Of a stretch of 64,000 nucleotides of DNA, positions 52,123 through 60,138 are shown in pieces (position 1 is the first letter of the stretch; each line of letters starts with the position of its first letter). The notes beneath the pieces are model-generated. The model worked only from the letters and a program-made list of their open reading frames with translations. It was not told the DNA's origin and ran no database searches. Origin of the DNA: DATLSM01 sp035534175 (GTDB lineage: Bacteria; Actinomycetota; Thermoleophilia; Solirubrobacterales; 70-9). A program made the translations under genes and the position numbers. The stretch lies in contig DATLSM010000030.1 of assembly GCA_035534175.1 (NCBI GenBank), positions 37,698 through 101,697 of the forward strand. Direction: 5' to 3'.

Positions 52123-52430
52123 CGACTTAGTGTAGGAACCGGGTCAGGCGGGCTCGTCGATCGTACGGTTGCGCCCGGTGGCGATCAGCCCGGCGCCGGG
52201 ACACACTGGCATCAACTCACCGGGCCATCGCGCCACCGGCTATCGCGAGCTCCTCCTGGGTGGCCTCCTCGGCAAGGTGCAATCACTGAGGAGCCGATCG
52301 GGGCGGCACGGACCCCGGACCCTCCTCTCGGAAAGCCTGCTCGATCACGGCCACACCGCCAAGTGGGCCGCCGCGGTCTCGGCACTAGGCTGCCCGGCGG
52401 ATACCGACACTTTTGAACAGGAGGACGGAA
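52123..52430. other. Gene-free spacer
   Basis: 308 bases between the TPR gene and the broken VOC gene. I see no reading frame with recognisable features and no tRNA. The right end carries the Shine-Dalgarno AGGAGGA of the VOC gene, and GGATACCGACAC about 30 bases before its ATG could include a -10 element. Confidence 0.5.
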
Positions 52431-52827
52431 ATGACCAACGAGGCAACTGGGGTCAGCATCACCCACCTGGGGACCGTGATAATCCCCGTCAGCGACCAGG
52501 ACCGGGCGCTCGCGTTCTACGTCGACAAGCTCGGGTTCGAGCAGCGCTCCGACATGCCCTTCGGCAACGGCGAGCGCTGGCTCGAAGTGGCGCCCCCGGG
52601 GGCGACGACGACGCTCGCGCTGATCCCGCCGCGCGAGGGGGGGCCCCATCGGGATCGATACCCACGTGGCCTTCACCACGACGGACGTCGAGCGCGATCA
52701 CGCAAGCCTGCGAGATCGCGGAGTCGACGCGGACGAGGAGGTGATGCGGATGGGGGGACCCGTGCCGCCGATGTTCTTCTTCCGCGACCAGGACGGAAAC
52801 AGGTTGCTGATCGTCGAGCGGGGTTGA
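52431..52827 (+). pseudogene. VOC/glyoxalase-family protein, frameshifted
   Basis: ATG at 52431 with AGGAGGA upstream. The first frame gives VSITHLGTVIIPVSDQDRAL and FYVDKLGFEQRSDMPFGNGERW, the start of a VOC metal-binding enzyme. At a run of seven G (52637-52643) the frame breaks; dropping one G restores IGIDTHVAFTTTDVERDHAS and the normal end MFFFRDQDGNRLLIVERG. The restored length is 132 codons, usual for the family. A single G insertion in a homopolymer could be a real mutation or a sequencing error. Confidence 0.85.
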
Positions 52828-53138
52828 CTCGTCTGGGCAAAGTGGTTGCCGGGCTATCGATGTCGTTGGACGGCTTTGTCGCCGGCGCCGACGATCGCTT
52901 CAAGCCGCCTGCGCGCAGCCTCCCCGTGGTCGAGGAGTTGTTCCAGTGCGAAGCGAATATCACCGGCCGGCGGGCCTTCGACATCGCCGGCGGCTGGGCT
53001 GGTCACCACCCGGTCGGGGCCCCCTTCTTCGGGCTCACCCACGACCAGGTCGGGCAAACGGCTCAGTCCACCCTCGGCTGCGTTCGAAGCCAGGCGATCA
53101 CCTCGGCGGGGTTGTCCTGGGGCGGGAAGACGGGATAG
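52824..53138 (+). pseudogene. RibD-C/dihydrofolate reductase-like protein, truncated
   Basis: A TTG start overlapping the VOC stop gives KVVAGLSMSLDGFVAGADD, the start of the bacterial RibD C-terminal/DHFR-like family, followed by the ITGRRAFDIAGGW segment. The match stops near 53050 (FFGLTHDQ), about 70 residues into a protein that should be about 190 long. The remaining codons up to 53138 lie antisense to the peroxiredoxin gene. The 3' part seems to have been deleted when the two regions were joined. Confidence 0.7.
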
Positions 53139-53647
53139 AAGACCTTTAGCAACCGTCCTCGTCGGGCGATGAAGGTCAGCCGCCGGTAGTAGCTGCGCCC
53201 GCCGGCCGAGAAGGTGGGTAGGCCGAGGCCCTCTGCGAGCCGGCGCTCGCAGTCGTTCAGCAGCGGGTATGGCAGGTGCTCCCGCTGGGCGAACTCGCGC
53301 TGCTCGTCGAGGCTCTGGCTACTGAGGCCGAAAACCGTGGCCCCGAGACCGGTCAGCTCCGCGGCGCTGTCCCTGAACGCGCAGCTCTCCGGGGTGCAGC
53401 CGCGCGCGCCGGGGATGCTGTCCCAACCCTCGGGGAGGGGCTGGCCGGGAACGCCGGTCCGTGGGTAGACGTAGACGACCAGGACGCCGTCCTCGGCCAC
53501 CGCGGCTAGGTCGACCGGCTCACCCCGAGTCGCTCGAAGCACGATCGATGGCAGCTCGGCGTTCAGCAGATGATCTGCGGCGCCATCGTCCTTGGGGACG
53601 GGCAGCTCCGCGGGAAGGGCGTGAAAGTCCGCGGGTCGTTCTCTCAT
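53063..53647 (-). CDS. Peroxiredoxin (AhpC/TSA, PrxQ-like)
   Basis: 194-residue thiol peroxidase. The redox motif is in WDSIPGARGCTPESCAFRD: the peroxidatic Cys (GCTPE) and a second Cys five residues later, as in BCP/PrxQ-type enzymes. The downstream FGLSSQSLDEQREFA and RLTFIARRGRLLKVFYPVFPP segments are typical. It reduces hydrogen or organic peroxides using thioredoxin-like donors. ATG 53645-53647 was chosen over an upstream start at 53698, which adds a non-conserved leader. Confidence 0.85.
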   Translation of the reverse strand: MRERPADFHALPAELPVPKDDGAADHLLNAELPSIVLRATRGEPVDLAAVAEDGVLVVYVYPRTGVPGQPLPEGWDSIPGARGCTPESCAFRDSAAELTGLGATVFGLSSQSLDEQREFAQREHLPYPLLNDCERRLAEGLGLPTFSAGGRSYYRRLTFIARRGRLLKVFYPVFPPQDNPAEVIAWLRTQPRVD

Positions 53648-53743
53648 CGGGTTGGAAGCTAGCCGGCCGGGTGCCTGGTCCTCCCGGCGAGGAGCCAACG
53701 CTACCCGACCTTTAGGCCTAATCCCGCCGTAGCGAGCGCCTTT

Positions 53744-54349
53744 TCAGCGCTGCACATGCCGCGCCAGCCGGCTTTCCAGATTGGCGCGCACGACCGGCCA
53801 CTCGTCGTCGATGACGCTGTAGTAGGCGGAGTCGCGGACGCCGACATCGGGCACGGTCATGTGCTTGCGCAGGATGCCCTCGAACTGGGCAGGTATCGCG
53901 GCCATCGCCGCGCGGGAGCGGCGGTTGCGCGCATCCGTCTTCAGCTCCACCCGCAGGCAGCGGAGCTGCTCGAACGCGTGGCTCATCAGCAGCAGTTTCG
54001 ACTCGACGTTGGCGCCCGTCCCCCAGGCGCTCGGATTCAGCCACGTCCAACCGATCTCGACAACTCGGTCCGGCGGGCGCAGATTGAGATACCGGGTGCT
54101 GCCGATCAGCTCACCGCCGCGCTGGTCGCGGACCGCAAACGGACCCTCCGCGCCAGCCTCCGCCCTCTCTAGCGAAGCAGCGAGCCAACGGTCGAAGTAG
54201 TCGCGGCTGCTGCCGATATGGGCGAGCCACTCCCAGATCTCGGGCGCCTGGGCCGCGCGCCACAAACCCTCGGCATGCTCCTCCTCCAACGGCTCCAGGG
54301 CGACGATCGAGCCCGCGAGAGGGATGGTGAGGCCAATCATGCGCCGCAT
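53744..54349 (-). CDS. GNAT-family N-acetyltransferase (RimJ/RimL-like)
   Basis: 201 residues with a GNAT_3-type fold: AGSIVALEPLEEEHAEGLWRA at the start, the strand IGSTRYLNLRPPDRVVEIGW, then TWLNPSAWGTGANVESKLLL (acetyl-CoA loop region) and LRVELKTDARNRRSRAAM. Relatives acetylate protein N-termini or small amines; the substrate is unknown. ATG 54347-54349; a second Met three codons later is equally possible. It is not in an operon. Confidence 0.85.
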   Translation of the reverse strand: MRRMIGLTIPLAGSIVALEPLEEEHAEGLWRAAQAPEIWEWLAHIGSSRDYFDRWLAASLERAEAGAEGPFAVRDQRGGELIGSTRYLNLRPPDRVVEIGWTWLNPSAWGTGANVESKLLLMSHAFEQLRCLRVELKTDARNRRSRAAMAAIPAQFEGILRKHMTVPDVGVRDSAYYSVIDDEWPVVRANLESRLARHVQR

Positions 54350-54548
54350 CGTGCCAGCCCGGGCGGCGGGCCCTGGATCCTCATGTCGGCAACCTTGGCC
54401 GGTGGTCCTTGCCGGGCATGCGAGCAGCGCCGATACGGCCACTGCGCTTGCACCGGCGCAATCCGTCCATTTCGTCGGTACACCGAGCCAACCGGCGGTC
54501 GAAAAGGGCTTGAAAAAACCAAACCTCCGCAACCACTCCGGCCGGCTC

Positions 54549-54908
54549 TCACAGGAGCGCGATTGCGTCGTCCACTGCGTAGTTGAAGGAGCAAGCGAAG
54601 AAACGGTATTCACCTTGCCGTTGTCCGACCGCCCACTCCAAGATGTGTTGACAGAGATCGCTGTTGGCAGCCCAACCGCCGGCAGGGTGGAATCCATCCC
54701 GAAGGCCCGTCCACCATGTGGCGAAGGGAATGGCCGCAGCGGCCTCTCCTACGACGACGTCTTCTGCGTGGCGACCGCGGAGAACCTCGGCGCTGCGCTG
54801 AGAAGCGGAGGCTCAGAGCTCCTCGAGCAGATCGGGGAACGCAAATGCGACGTGGTCGACCTGCGACGCGAAGTGAACCTGCCGGAGCGCCCCTCTGATC
54901 CGTAGCAT
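54549..54908 (-). pseudogene. Unrecognised gene interrupted by an in-frame TGA
   Basis: From ATG 54906-54908 one frame reads MLRIRGALRQVHFASQVDHV and on to PDLLEEL, then TGA (54813-54815), then stays open for 88 more codons ending QGEYRFFACSFNYAVDDAIALL-stop at 54549. The second part (WWTGLRDGFHPAGGWAANSD, ILEWAVGQRQG) has protein-like composition. I do not recognise the family. It may be a gene killed by a nonsense mutation. The flanking 54350-54548 and 54909-55076 stretches hold nothing convincing. Confidence 0.35.
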
Positions 54909-55076
54909 CCGCCCCGGAAGGTCATCAACCTGGATCGATGACGGCGCTAGAAAAAGAACGCCTCCTCTCTCGCCGTAATCGACGGCCCCGCCAGGGCAGC
55001 GCGGCTAGCCGAAGGGCGGACCGGCTCAAACTTGATTGATTTGCCGCACCATCGTCGAGTTCATGCTGTTCCCCAT

Positions 55077-55733
55077 ATGCCTATGTCGAAGACCAAACCG
55101 CGCGCGCCGTTCTGTTGGCTGAAAAAGCTCGGCCTCGGTGCTGCTCTTCTTGCGATGACCCAAGCTCCCCTTCTCGCACAGGCCGATCCGCCCGGCACCG
55201 GGGTCAGCGTGAGCGCCAGCGCCAGGGCATCGACCAGCTCGCGCGGTCTCAACCTGCTCCTAGTAGGGGGGCCGGGACCGATGGCTATCGACATCTCGCT
55301 AAGTGCCGACGGGCGCACCTACACGATCAAAGCCAACGGCCCACTTGAAGTCGGGACCCAGGCTTGTGAGAACCCGCCGAACGATCAGGACGAGCTGGTC
55401 TGTCAGGCATCAGCGATCAGCTCCTTCGAAATCAACGGCGGAAATGCCGGCTCTACTGAGACGGTCAGCAAGAACGTCCCGGTCCCCGCGACTCTCAGGG
55501 GCGGAGTGGGGAACGACGTCCTGATCGGCGGCAGCGACGACACGCTTTTCGGCCGGGCCGGAGAAGACATTCTGATCGGCCGCGGCAGCGATGACCGTCT
55601 CTACGGCGGCCATGGCAATGATCGCCTCCAGGCCGACGGCAGCGGCGACGTACTCAATGGCGGGCCGGGCTATGACACCTGCATCGGCAATCCTGTCCGC
55701 GACACCTTCATCTCGTGCGAGGTGATTCGCTGA
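55077..55733 (+). CDS. Secreted protein with RTX-type calcium-binding repeats
   Basis: 218 residues: signal peptide (KKLGLGAALLAMTQAPLLAQA, about 15-36), an Ala/Ser segment, a beta-rich middle (about 55-125), then nonapeptide repeats of the GGxGNDxLxGG type (GGVGNDVLIGGSDDTLFG, DILIGRGSDDRLYGGHGNDR, DVLNGGPGYDTC) at about 145-205. Such repeats fold into calcium-bound beta rolls outside the cell. The end IGNPVRDTFISCEVI with two Cys is common in actinobacterial members. ATG 55077 was chosen; 55083 is also possible. Confidence 0.82.
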   Translation: MPMSKTKPRAPFCWLKKLGLGAALLAMTQAPLLAQADPPGTGVSVSASARASTSSRGLNLLLVGGPGPMAIDISLSADGRTYTIKANGPLEVGTQACENPPNDQDELVCQASAISSFEINGGNAGSTETVSKNVPVPATLRGGVGNDVLIGGSDDTLFGRAGEDILIGRGSDDRLYGGHGNDRLQADGSGDVLNGGPGYDTCIGNPVRDTFISCEVIR

Positions 55734-56237
55734 GGTTCCGCCCATGCAGCCCCTTCCCCATCTTTGGCGAGCGATCCGTCCTAGGCCGTTCATGCCCCTG
55801 ACCTCCCTTCAAAAAACGCTGGGCCTTGCCACTTTCTTACCACCCTGACGCCGAAGCGCCGCCCGAATGTCGGCGCGTTTGGCTCTGTGTCTGGGACACC
55901 GCTACAGAGTTTCGTCCCTAACGGAGAGATCATCGTTCCCGTAGAAGCGGCGCTGGATTTGGCTCCACAGGCGGGAAAGAAGCCTCACTCCTACAGACCG
56001 CTGAGGGTGCCCAGAAGGGACATCCCGAAAAAGTCGGCTTGTCTTCGGCCTCAGCGGAGCTACCTTCGCCGACGCCAAAGACATAAGTGGCCCCGGCGAT
56101 GCGCCAACGCCCCGGGGCCTGGCATCGAAGACTAAGCCTTCGATGCGCGACCGATTCTCCCGGAGCCCTTCGTGCGATTGGGAGATCGACGGCCACTGAA
56201 AGAGGCGGCTTCGGTGCCCTACCGAGAGGAGGGCACC
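55734..56237. other. Spacer without convincing gene
   Basis: 504 bases between the RTX gene and the next plus-strand gene. Open frames exist on both strands but none shows a domain, plausible composition or a Shine-Dalgarno. Two adjacent hairpins near the right end are listed separately. The Shine-Dalgarno GAGGAGGG of the next gene lies at about 56225-56232. Confidence 0.5.
56089..56146. other. Two tandem perfect hairpins
   Basis: Stem 1 pairs GGCCCCGG (56089-56096) with CCGGGGCC (56112-56119). Stem 2 pairs GCATCGAAG (56122-56130) with CTTCGATGC (56138-56146) around a 7-base loop. They are only two bases apart. No T-run follows on either strand, so a classical terminator is doubtful. They could be a structured leader of the gene starting at 56238. 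Confidence 0.45.
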
Positions 56238-56645
56238 ATGCCCAGCACCACCTGCACGATCGACGGCGACCAACGCGACGGGCTTTACGAACTGGTGCGC
56301 AATCACCTGGGCGCTGTCGGCGATCTATGGATCACGCTGGAGATAAACAAGGATTTCGCCGCCGCCGAGCGGCTCGGCCTGGAGTTCGGCGAAGACTTCC
56401 GGCTACTGGAGGACATTGGCTGGAACGGGCGCGACGGCCGTAAAGCATTCGAGCTGACCATGCCGCCCGAGGATCTAATGGAACTGCTCCAACGCCTCCA
56501 CGGCGAAGCTGAACGAGTCCTCCTCGAATCCGTCACGGAGCGCGAGTCAAGGGAAGAAGACGCCGCGACCAACGAGCTATTCCGGCTCGGCTTCGACACC
56601 TGCGAGGAACTGCTGGCCGACCTTGACCCACGGGAGACGGCCTGA
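56238..56645 (+). CDS. Uncharacterised acidic protein, 135 aa
   Basis: Not recognised. ATG 56238 with a strong Shine-Dalgarno (GAGGAGGG). The product is acidic and soluble: MPSTTCTIDGDQRDGLYELV, LWITLEINKDFAAAERLGLE, then a helical C-terminal half rich in Glu (LMELLQRLHGEAERVLLESV). No signal peptide. It appears to stand alone on the plus strand, converging with the next pair. Codon use is like that of the core genes. Confidence 0.68.
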   Translation: MPSTTCTIDGDQRDGLYELVRNHLGAVGDLWITLEINKDFAAAERLGLEFGEDFRLLEDIGWNGRDGRKAFELTMPPEDLMELLQRLHGEAERVLLESVTERESREEDAATNELFRLGFDTCEELLADLDPRETA

Positions 56646-56766
56646 CGATTCGCCACGAACCCGGGCGGCTTCTCGGGAGCCGAGGCGCAGGCCACAGGGA
56701 GGTTGCGGAACTGCCCGCTCGGGGCGGCCCGCACCCTGCCTCGGCCCCCGAGCCGCACGGCCACCG

Positions 56767-57141
56767 CTATGAAGGATTGTCGTGGAATCGCCGGTCGGCG
56801 ATTTCGTAGACGGTCGGTGCGTTCGAGTCGCGAGGGTGGTGTCGGACACCGAAAGCGAGATAGCGAAGGGCGAGGCCCACGCCGTCGCGAATGAAGCGCA
56901 GGACCATGCCGAACTTGCCATTTGGCGCTGGCAGATAGACCTTGAAGCAAGCCGGGAGCTTCGTGCCGTCGCGTCCTTCGGGATCGCAGCGGCGAAGGGT
57001 CTTGATCTCGACACCCTCCCGCTCGAACTGGCTGCGAGCCTCGCGAAGCGCCTCCGCCCCCGCGCGACCGCTTCGCATCGTGTCCTCGGCGAAGGCGCCC
57101 TCATCGAAGAGGACGCGGGCATGACCCCGCCGGATGGACAA
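56767..57141 (-). CDS. Uncharacterised basic protein, 124 aa
   Basis: Not recognised. The TTG start at 57139-57141 lies 3 bases after the stop of the gene before it, so translation is probably coupled. The product is basic: an N-terminal part with MRSGRAGAEALREARSQFER, a middle LPACFKVYLPAPNGKFGMVL with a compact beta pattern and the end VRHHPRDSNAPTVYEIADRR. With its acidic 73-residue partner upstream it has the layout of a toxin-antitoxin pair, but no toxin family motif is seen. Confidence 0.5.
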   Translation of the reverse strand: MSIRRGHARVLFDEGAFAEDTMRSGRAGAEALREARSQFEREGVEIKTLRRCDPEGRDGTKLPACFKVYLPAPNGKFGMVLRFIRDGVGLALRYLAFGVRHHPRDSNAPTVYEIADRRFHDNPS

Positions 57142-57144
57142 GAA

Positions 57145-57366
57145 CTACCCCTCGCCGTCTGCGGGCTGGAATGGCCCGTGCTCGGCCTCTAGGGCTGCGA
57201 TCTCCTCCTCGGTGGCATCCCGCTCGTCCTTGCCGAGCATCGCCTTCCACGAGGTATCGCGAGTGATCACGAACTCGCTGGCGCTGCGCTCCTCAATGAC
57301 GATGAACTCGCCCTCCAGAGCGCCGCTGACCTTGATGTGCGCGGGCTGCTCCATCATCAGAATCAT
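57145..57366 (-). CDS. Uncharacterised small acidic protein, 73 aa
   Basis: Not recognised. ATG 57364-57366. The product has a beta-rich first half (IKVSGALEGEFIVIEERSAS) and an acidic helical end (DERDATEEEIAALEAEHGPF). It precedes the basic 124-residue gene by 3 bases. The acidic helix and gene order are compatible with an antitoxin, though no DNA-binding motif is visible. Confidence 0.5.
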   Translation of the reverse strand: MILMMEQPAHIKVSGALEGEFIVIEERSASEFVITRDTSWKAMLGKDERDATEEEIAALEAEHGPFQPADGEG

Positions 57367-57440
57367 GGCAGACCCGGCAGGCGCCTAACTTTCAGTCCGA
57401 GTCCTCGGTCCCAGGCGGCAAATCGAGGTAGACGGCGGGC

Positions 57441-57887
57441 CTACGCAGCCCGTTGACGGGCCCGCCTAGCTGACTTCTTGCGCTTTACGGGAAAGTGAAT
57501 CCAGTTGACTATGACTGCTTCATCCGGTCCCAGCGGTGCGTTGAGCACGACGTCGAAGCGCCCCTGTACGCGCAAACGTGCGTACTCTGACCCCGGCACT
57601 TCCTCGCCCAGCATCAGAAATCCCTTCCGTCTGATCTCTTCCCGCAGGCCCTCGGCCACGGCCTGTCCCTTCAAATGTGGCGCTAGCCGACGCCCATATA
57701 TGCGAAGGCACGCTTGCGAGAACACGAGCTGATCAAGGATCCGCTCAAGGTCGCGCTTGGGCTGCTGGGGACTCAGGTGTAGCGACACCCACCGCTTCTC
57801 GTCCAACGCACCATCCCTCGCACCGGCATCCGCATCCTGGTCGTCGACAAGATGGACCACCTGCCGGCGCTGTGGTTTCTCATGCAC
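57441..57887 (-). CDS. Uncharacterised protein, up to 148 aa
   Basis: Not recognised. The C-terminal 115 residues look like a folded protein: SPQQPKRDLERILDQLVFSQ, GQAVAEGLREEIRRKGFLML, RLRVQGRFDVVLNAPLGPDE, VIVNWIHFPVKRK and a basic tail. The first 33 residues from GTG 57887 are low in conservation-like features; GTG 57788 (VSLHLSPQQ) is a better start on composition. Between 57888 and 58007 there is no gene; the sequence is locally AT-rich with a repeated TTTTAGCTCT. Confidence 0.5.
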   Translation of the reverse strand: MHEKPQRRQVVHLVDDQDADAGARDGALDEKRWVSLHLSPQQPKRDLERILDQLVFSQACLRIYGRRLAPHLKGQAVAEGLREEIRRKGFLMLGEEVPGSEYARLRVQGRFDVVLNAPLGPDEAVIVNWIHFPVKRKKSARRARQRAA

Positions 57888-58007
57888 CTGGAGTTGGTCG
57901 ACAGCAACCTGGCGCGTCGAAGGCTAAGAAGGGTGATGATTAGCCCGATAAGCCGACTTTTAGCTCTATTTTTAGCTCTTCGCCGGGGCGACACCGGTGG
58001 GTCGAAG

Positions 58008-58275
58008 TTACCCCCCCGGGGAAAAGAAGCGGGAATGAGAGACGCAGTAGCCGTAGTCGGCGGCCTCACCCAGGGCCGGTCGCCGCACGGTCTCCACCGA
58101 GCGGGCGCACCCCACCGGAGTGGAGTCGATCAGCAGCACCTTGTCATAGAAGCCAGGAGACTCGGCGGCGAAGACGCCGATCAGCGACTCGATCGTCTCG
58201 GCCAGATGGGCCCTGCGCTTATGGATCTTTTTGATCCCGGCTGCTGGGGCAACTCGGGGAAGATCGGATTTATGC
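58008..58275 (-). pseudogene. IS982-type transposase fragment
   Basis: The peptide RAHLAETIESLIGVFAAESP, then GFYDKVLLIDSTPVGCARS, VRRPALGEAADYGYC and VSHSRF is the central segment of IS982-family DDE transposases; DSTPV carries the first catalytic Asp. The N-terminal HTH part and everything after SRF are missing, so the element is dead. No inverted repeats could be found at either edge. It marks an old insertion between small plus- and minus-strand genes. Confidence 0.78.
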
Positions 58276-58335
58276 ATCCCATGGGCCTGCGGCCCCTGAT
58301 CGGTTCCGTCCGCGCGCCGGCCGATACTGGCCGAG

Positions 58336-58731
58336 ATGAGCAGGAAGGGCAAGCGCTCCCGTCCGGGGAGGCGAGCCTCGCCGCCGGCCCCCGGCGGCGG
58401 TGGGGCAGAGCCCGAGCGCCCGCTGCTCGACCGGATCGCCTCCGGTGCGCTCGACCCCCACCTCACCCTCCTCGCCGAAGCGATCCGCGCGCGCTTCGAT
58501 CTGCTTGAAGCGATCAACTCCCAAAAGGTGCTCGCCGAGCTGACGGTCGGCGGGCGGGTCCGCATCAACCACCGCGCCACCCCCCGCTACCTGCACGGCA
58601 TCGAGGGCACCGTCGTCGAGGTCGATGAGAGCAGCGCCACCGTCTGCGTGCACCGCCCGGTCGGCCGCTTCAAAAACGGTGAGATCCGCTGCCCGCCGCT
58701 GGTCCTCGACCGGCTCCCCAGAGCCGCCTGA
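58336..58731 (+). CDS. Uncharacterised protein with SH3/KOW-like C-terminus, 131 aa
   Basis: Not assigned to a family. The first 30 residues are basic and Gly/Pro-rich (SRKGKRSRPGRRASPPAPGG). The C-terminal half has a small beta-barrel pattern (VGGRVRINHRATPRYLHGIE, then GTVVEVDESSATVCVH) reminiscent of KOW/SH3-like RNA- or protein-binding domains. CCGATACT about 10 bases before the ATG could be a -10 of a nearly leaderless transcript. It precedes the next plus-strand gene by 24 bases. Confidence 0.6.
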   Translation: MSRKGKRSRPGRRASPPAPGGGGAEPERPLLDRIASGALDPHLTLLAEAIRARFDLLEAINSQKVLAELTVGGRVRINHRATPRYLHGIEGTVVEVDESSATVCVHRPVGRFKNGEIRCPPLVLDRLPRAA

Positions 58732-58755
58732 GGACGATCGCGAGGGGGCGCCACG

Positions 58756-59076
58756 ATGAGCCGCGCCGATCGAGCTGATCCCGACCTCGATGACGTAATT
58801 GCCGAGATTACCGTCGACTGCTACGACGAGGACGAGGTGCTGCAGGCATTTCAGAACGCATTTGAGGAGGACGCCAGCCTCCCCTGTCCAGGCACCGTCA
58901 TCGGCGAGAGCGTCGAGGTGCGCTGGATCGGTGTGGGCGATCATCGCCGCGAGCTCATCGCCACCTGCCAACGCGCCGGACGTGACTACGATGTCGCCCT
59001 GCTTGACATCAGCCTCCAAGCTGATCCGACCACCTCACGCCTAATCAACGCATACCGCCGCTGGGTCGGCGACTGA
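58756..59076 (+). CDS. Uncharacterised acidic protein, 106 aa
   Basis: Not assigned. Strongly acidic N-terminus (ADPDLDDVIAEITVDCYDED) followed by a small alpha/beta pattern: EVLQAFQNAFEEDASLPCPG, TVIGESVEVRWIGVGDHRRE, LIATCQRAGRDYDVALLDIS. The residues suggest a compact soluble domain; the acidic cluster could bind metal. It is probably in an operon with the preceding gene. The 59077-59224 stretch after it holds no gene. Confidence 0.6.
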   Translation: MSRADRADPDLDDVIAEITVDCYDEDEVLQAFQNAFEEDASLPCPGTVIGESVEVRWIGVGDHRRELIATCQRAGRDYDVALLDISLQADPTTSRLINAYRRWVGD

Positions 59077-59224
59077 GTTCGCGGCACCTGAACAGTTACC
59101 CCGGGGAGGCTTTGCGCGCATTCAGGCCTGCAGAACCTGGCGCGTACATCTGTCGCCAACGGAAATGTAGTTCTGGATCCCGATTTCATCTGCTACCTGG
59201 ATCGCAAAACGGGGAGGCTGATGC

Positions 59225-59374
59225 GATGCCGCTACGGGGATTCGAACTCCGATTTCCGGACTGAGCATTGGCTCTGGGGGCCGTTTGTATTCGATCTGTG
59301 ATCGAAGAGTCCCGGGGGGTTCGGTCCTCTTCGATCTAGTTCGGTGGAGTCGGGTACATATTCTTCCGGGACAC
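59225..59374. repeat. Direct repeat copy A with tRNA T-arm-like motif
   Basis: 150-base segment that matches 62441-62588 in the same orientation at roughly 70-75 percent by eye. Shared blocks include GATNCCGCTAC, GATTCGAAC, CCGGACTGAG, TTCGGTGGAGTCGGG and CGGGACAC. On the minus strand the left end reads like the 3' end of a tRNA: GGAGTTCGAATCCCCGTAG (TpsiC arm). No complete tRNA can be folded. The 59375-59605 stretch beyond it holds only a doubtful 55-codon frame (59442-59609). The copies may be attachment-site or insertion relics. Confidence 0.6.
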
Positions 59375-59605
59375 AGTTCTCCGTAGTAGCGAGGGATCGT
59401 GTCGGAGGCAGCTAAAGCACCCGCGCACTCATAGGTAGCCGGTGGGCTCAGGCGTCCCTGATCGACCGAGGGACGTGTCCATCGACCTTAAGCGGTTGAG
59501 TCAACCCAAATCCAAGTGGGGAGACTCGTCGACCCTCCAAAAGGCCCGAGCAAAGCACCGCAAGCAGTTCAACGTACTGGGCGCCCCCCAGGGCGGCTGG
59601 CCCTC

Positions 59606-60133
59606 CTAGTGACCCGGGTTGCCGCCCTCAATCGATGCCCGAATGTCCTTAACGATTATCTGAAGGTTCATGCCGTCTGTTGGCGACGGCTCGAAGCCAA
59701 AGTGCAGGTAGAAGTCCCGGGCAGACTCGTTAAGGGCATGCGCAAGCATCAGGCGGATTCCCGCTTCTTCTGACACGGCCACGGTTCGGACCATGGCGTC
59801 CCGCAATAGAAAGGCGCCAATGTCCTTCCCTTGGACCGACTCGTCCACAGCAAGGCGCGCAAGCAATACGGCTGGGATCGGATGTTGGGGCATCCCCTTC
59901 CGAGTCCGAGGAGCGGCTTCGACATGCTCGATTGAGGCAACGGTGAGCGCGTGGTATCCGACGACCCGACCCTCCTGCTCACCATCAGTCACAACGTAGG
60001 TTTGCGCCGAACCCGCTCCGCTCGCCGCCCGAGCGTGTCGGAAGATCCAGACATTGAGCGATCCCACCCCGCAGTCAAAGCCATTAAGTAGGTGCTCCGC
60101 GTTGAGGCGCTCAGGGTCTAGAAAGCGAGGCAC
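59606..60133 (-). CDS. GNAT toxin, TacT-like
   Basis: 175-residue acetyltransferase downstream of a DUF1778 antitoxin. TacT-type toxins acetylate aminoacyl-tRNA and stop translation. Features: FDCGVGSLNVWIFRHARAA at the start (the FDCG-x-LN-xWL hallmark of the family), the acetyl-CoA segment LARLAVDESVQGKDIGAFLL, and FYLHFGFEPSP with the conserved Tyr (about 143). The GTG start lies 5 bases after the antitoxin stop. The gene appears intact. Confidence 0.9.
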   Translation of the reverse strand: MPRFLDPERLNAEHLLNGFDCGVGSLNVWIFRHARAASGAGSAQTYVVTDGEQEGRVVGYHALTVASIEHVEAAPRTRKGMPQHPIPAVLLARLAVDESVQGKDIGAFLLRDAMVRTVAVSEEAGIRLMLAHALNESARDFYLHFGFEPSPTDGMNLQIIVKDIRASIEGGNPGH

Positions 60134-60138
60134 ACTCC

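Noticed and set aside
54813..54815. Selenocysteine codon at the in-frame TGA
   Set aside because: No SECIS-like hairpin was found after the TGA and the family is unknown. A nonsense mutation is the simpler reading.
59225..59300. Complete tRNA gene at the repeat copies
   Set aside because: A T-arm-like stem-loop is present in both copies, but no D arm, anticodon stem or matching 5' acceptor strand lies at the right distance.
59442..59609. Small plus-strand gene of 55 codons starting GTG
   Set aside because: Protein-like composition (KRLSQPKSKWGDSS) but no Shine-Dalgarno, no family, and it overlaps the end of the convergent GNAT toxin gene by 4 bases. Left out as unsupported.
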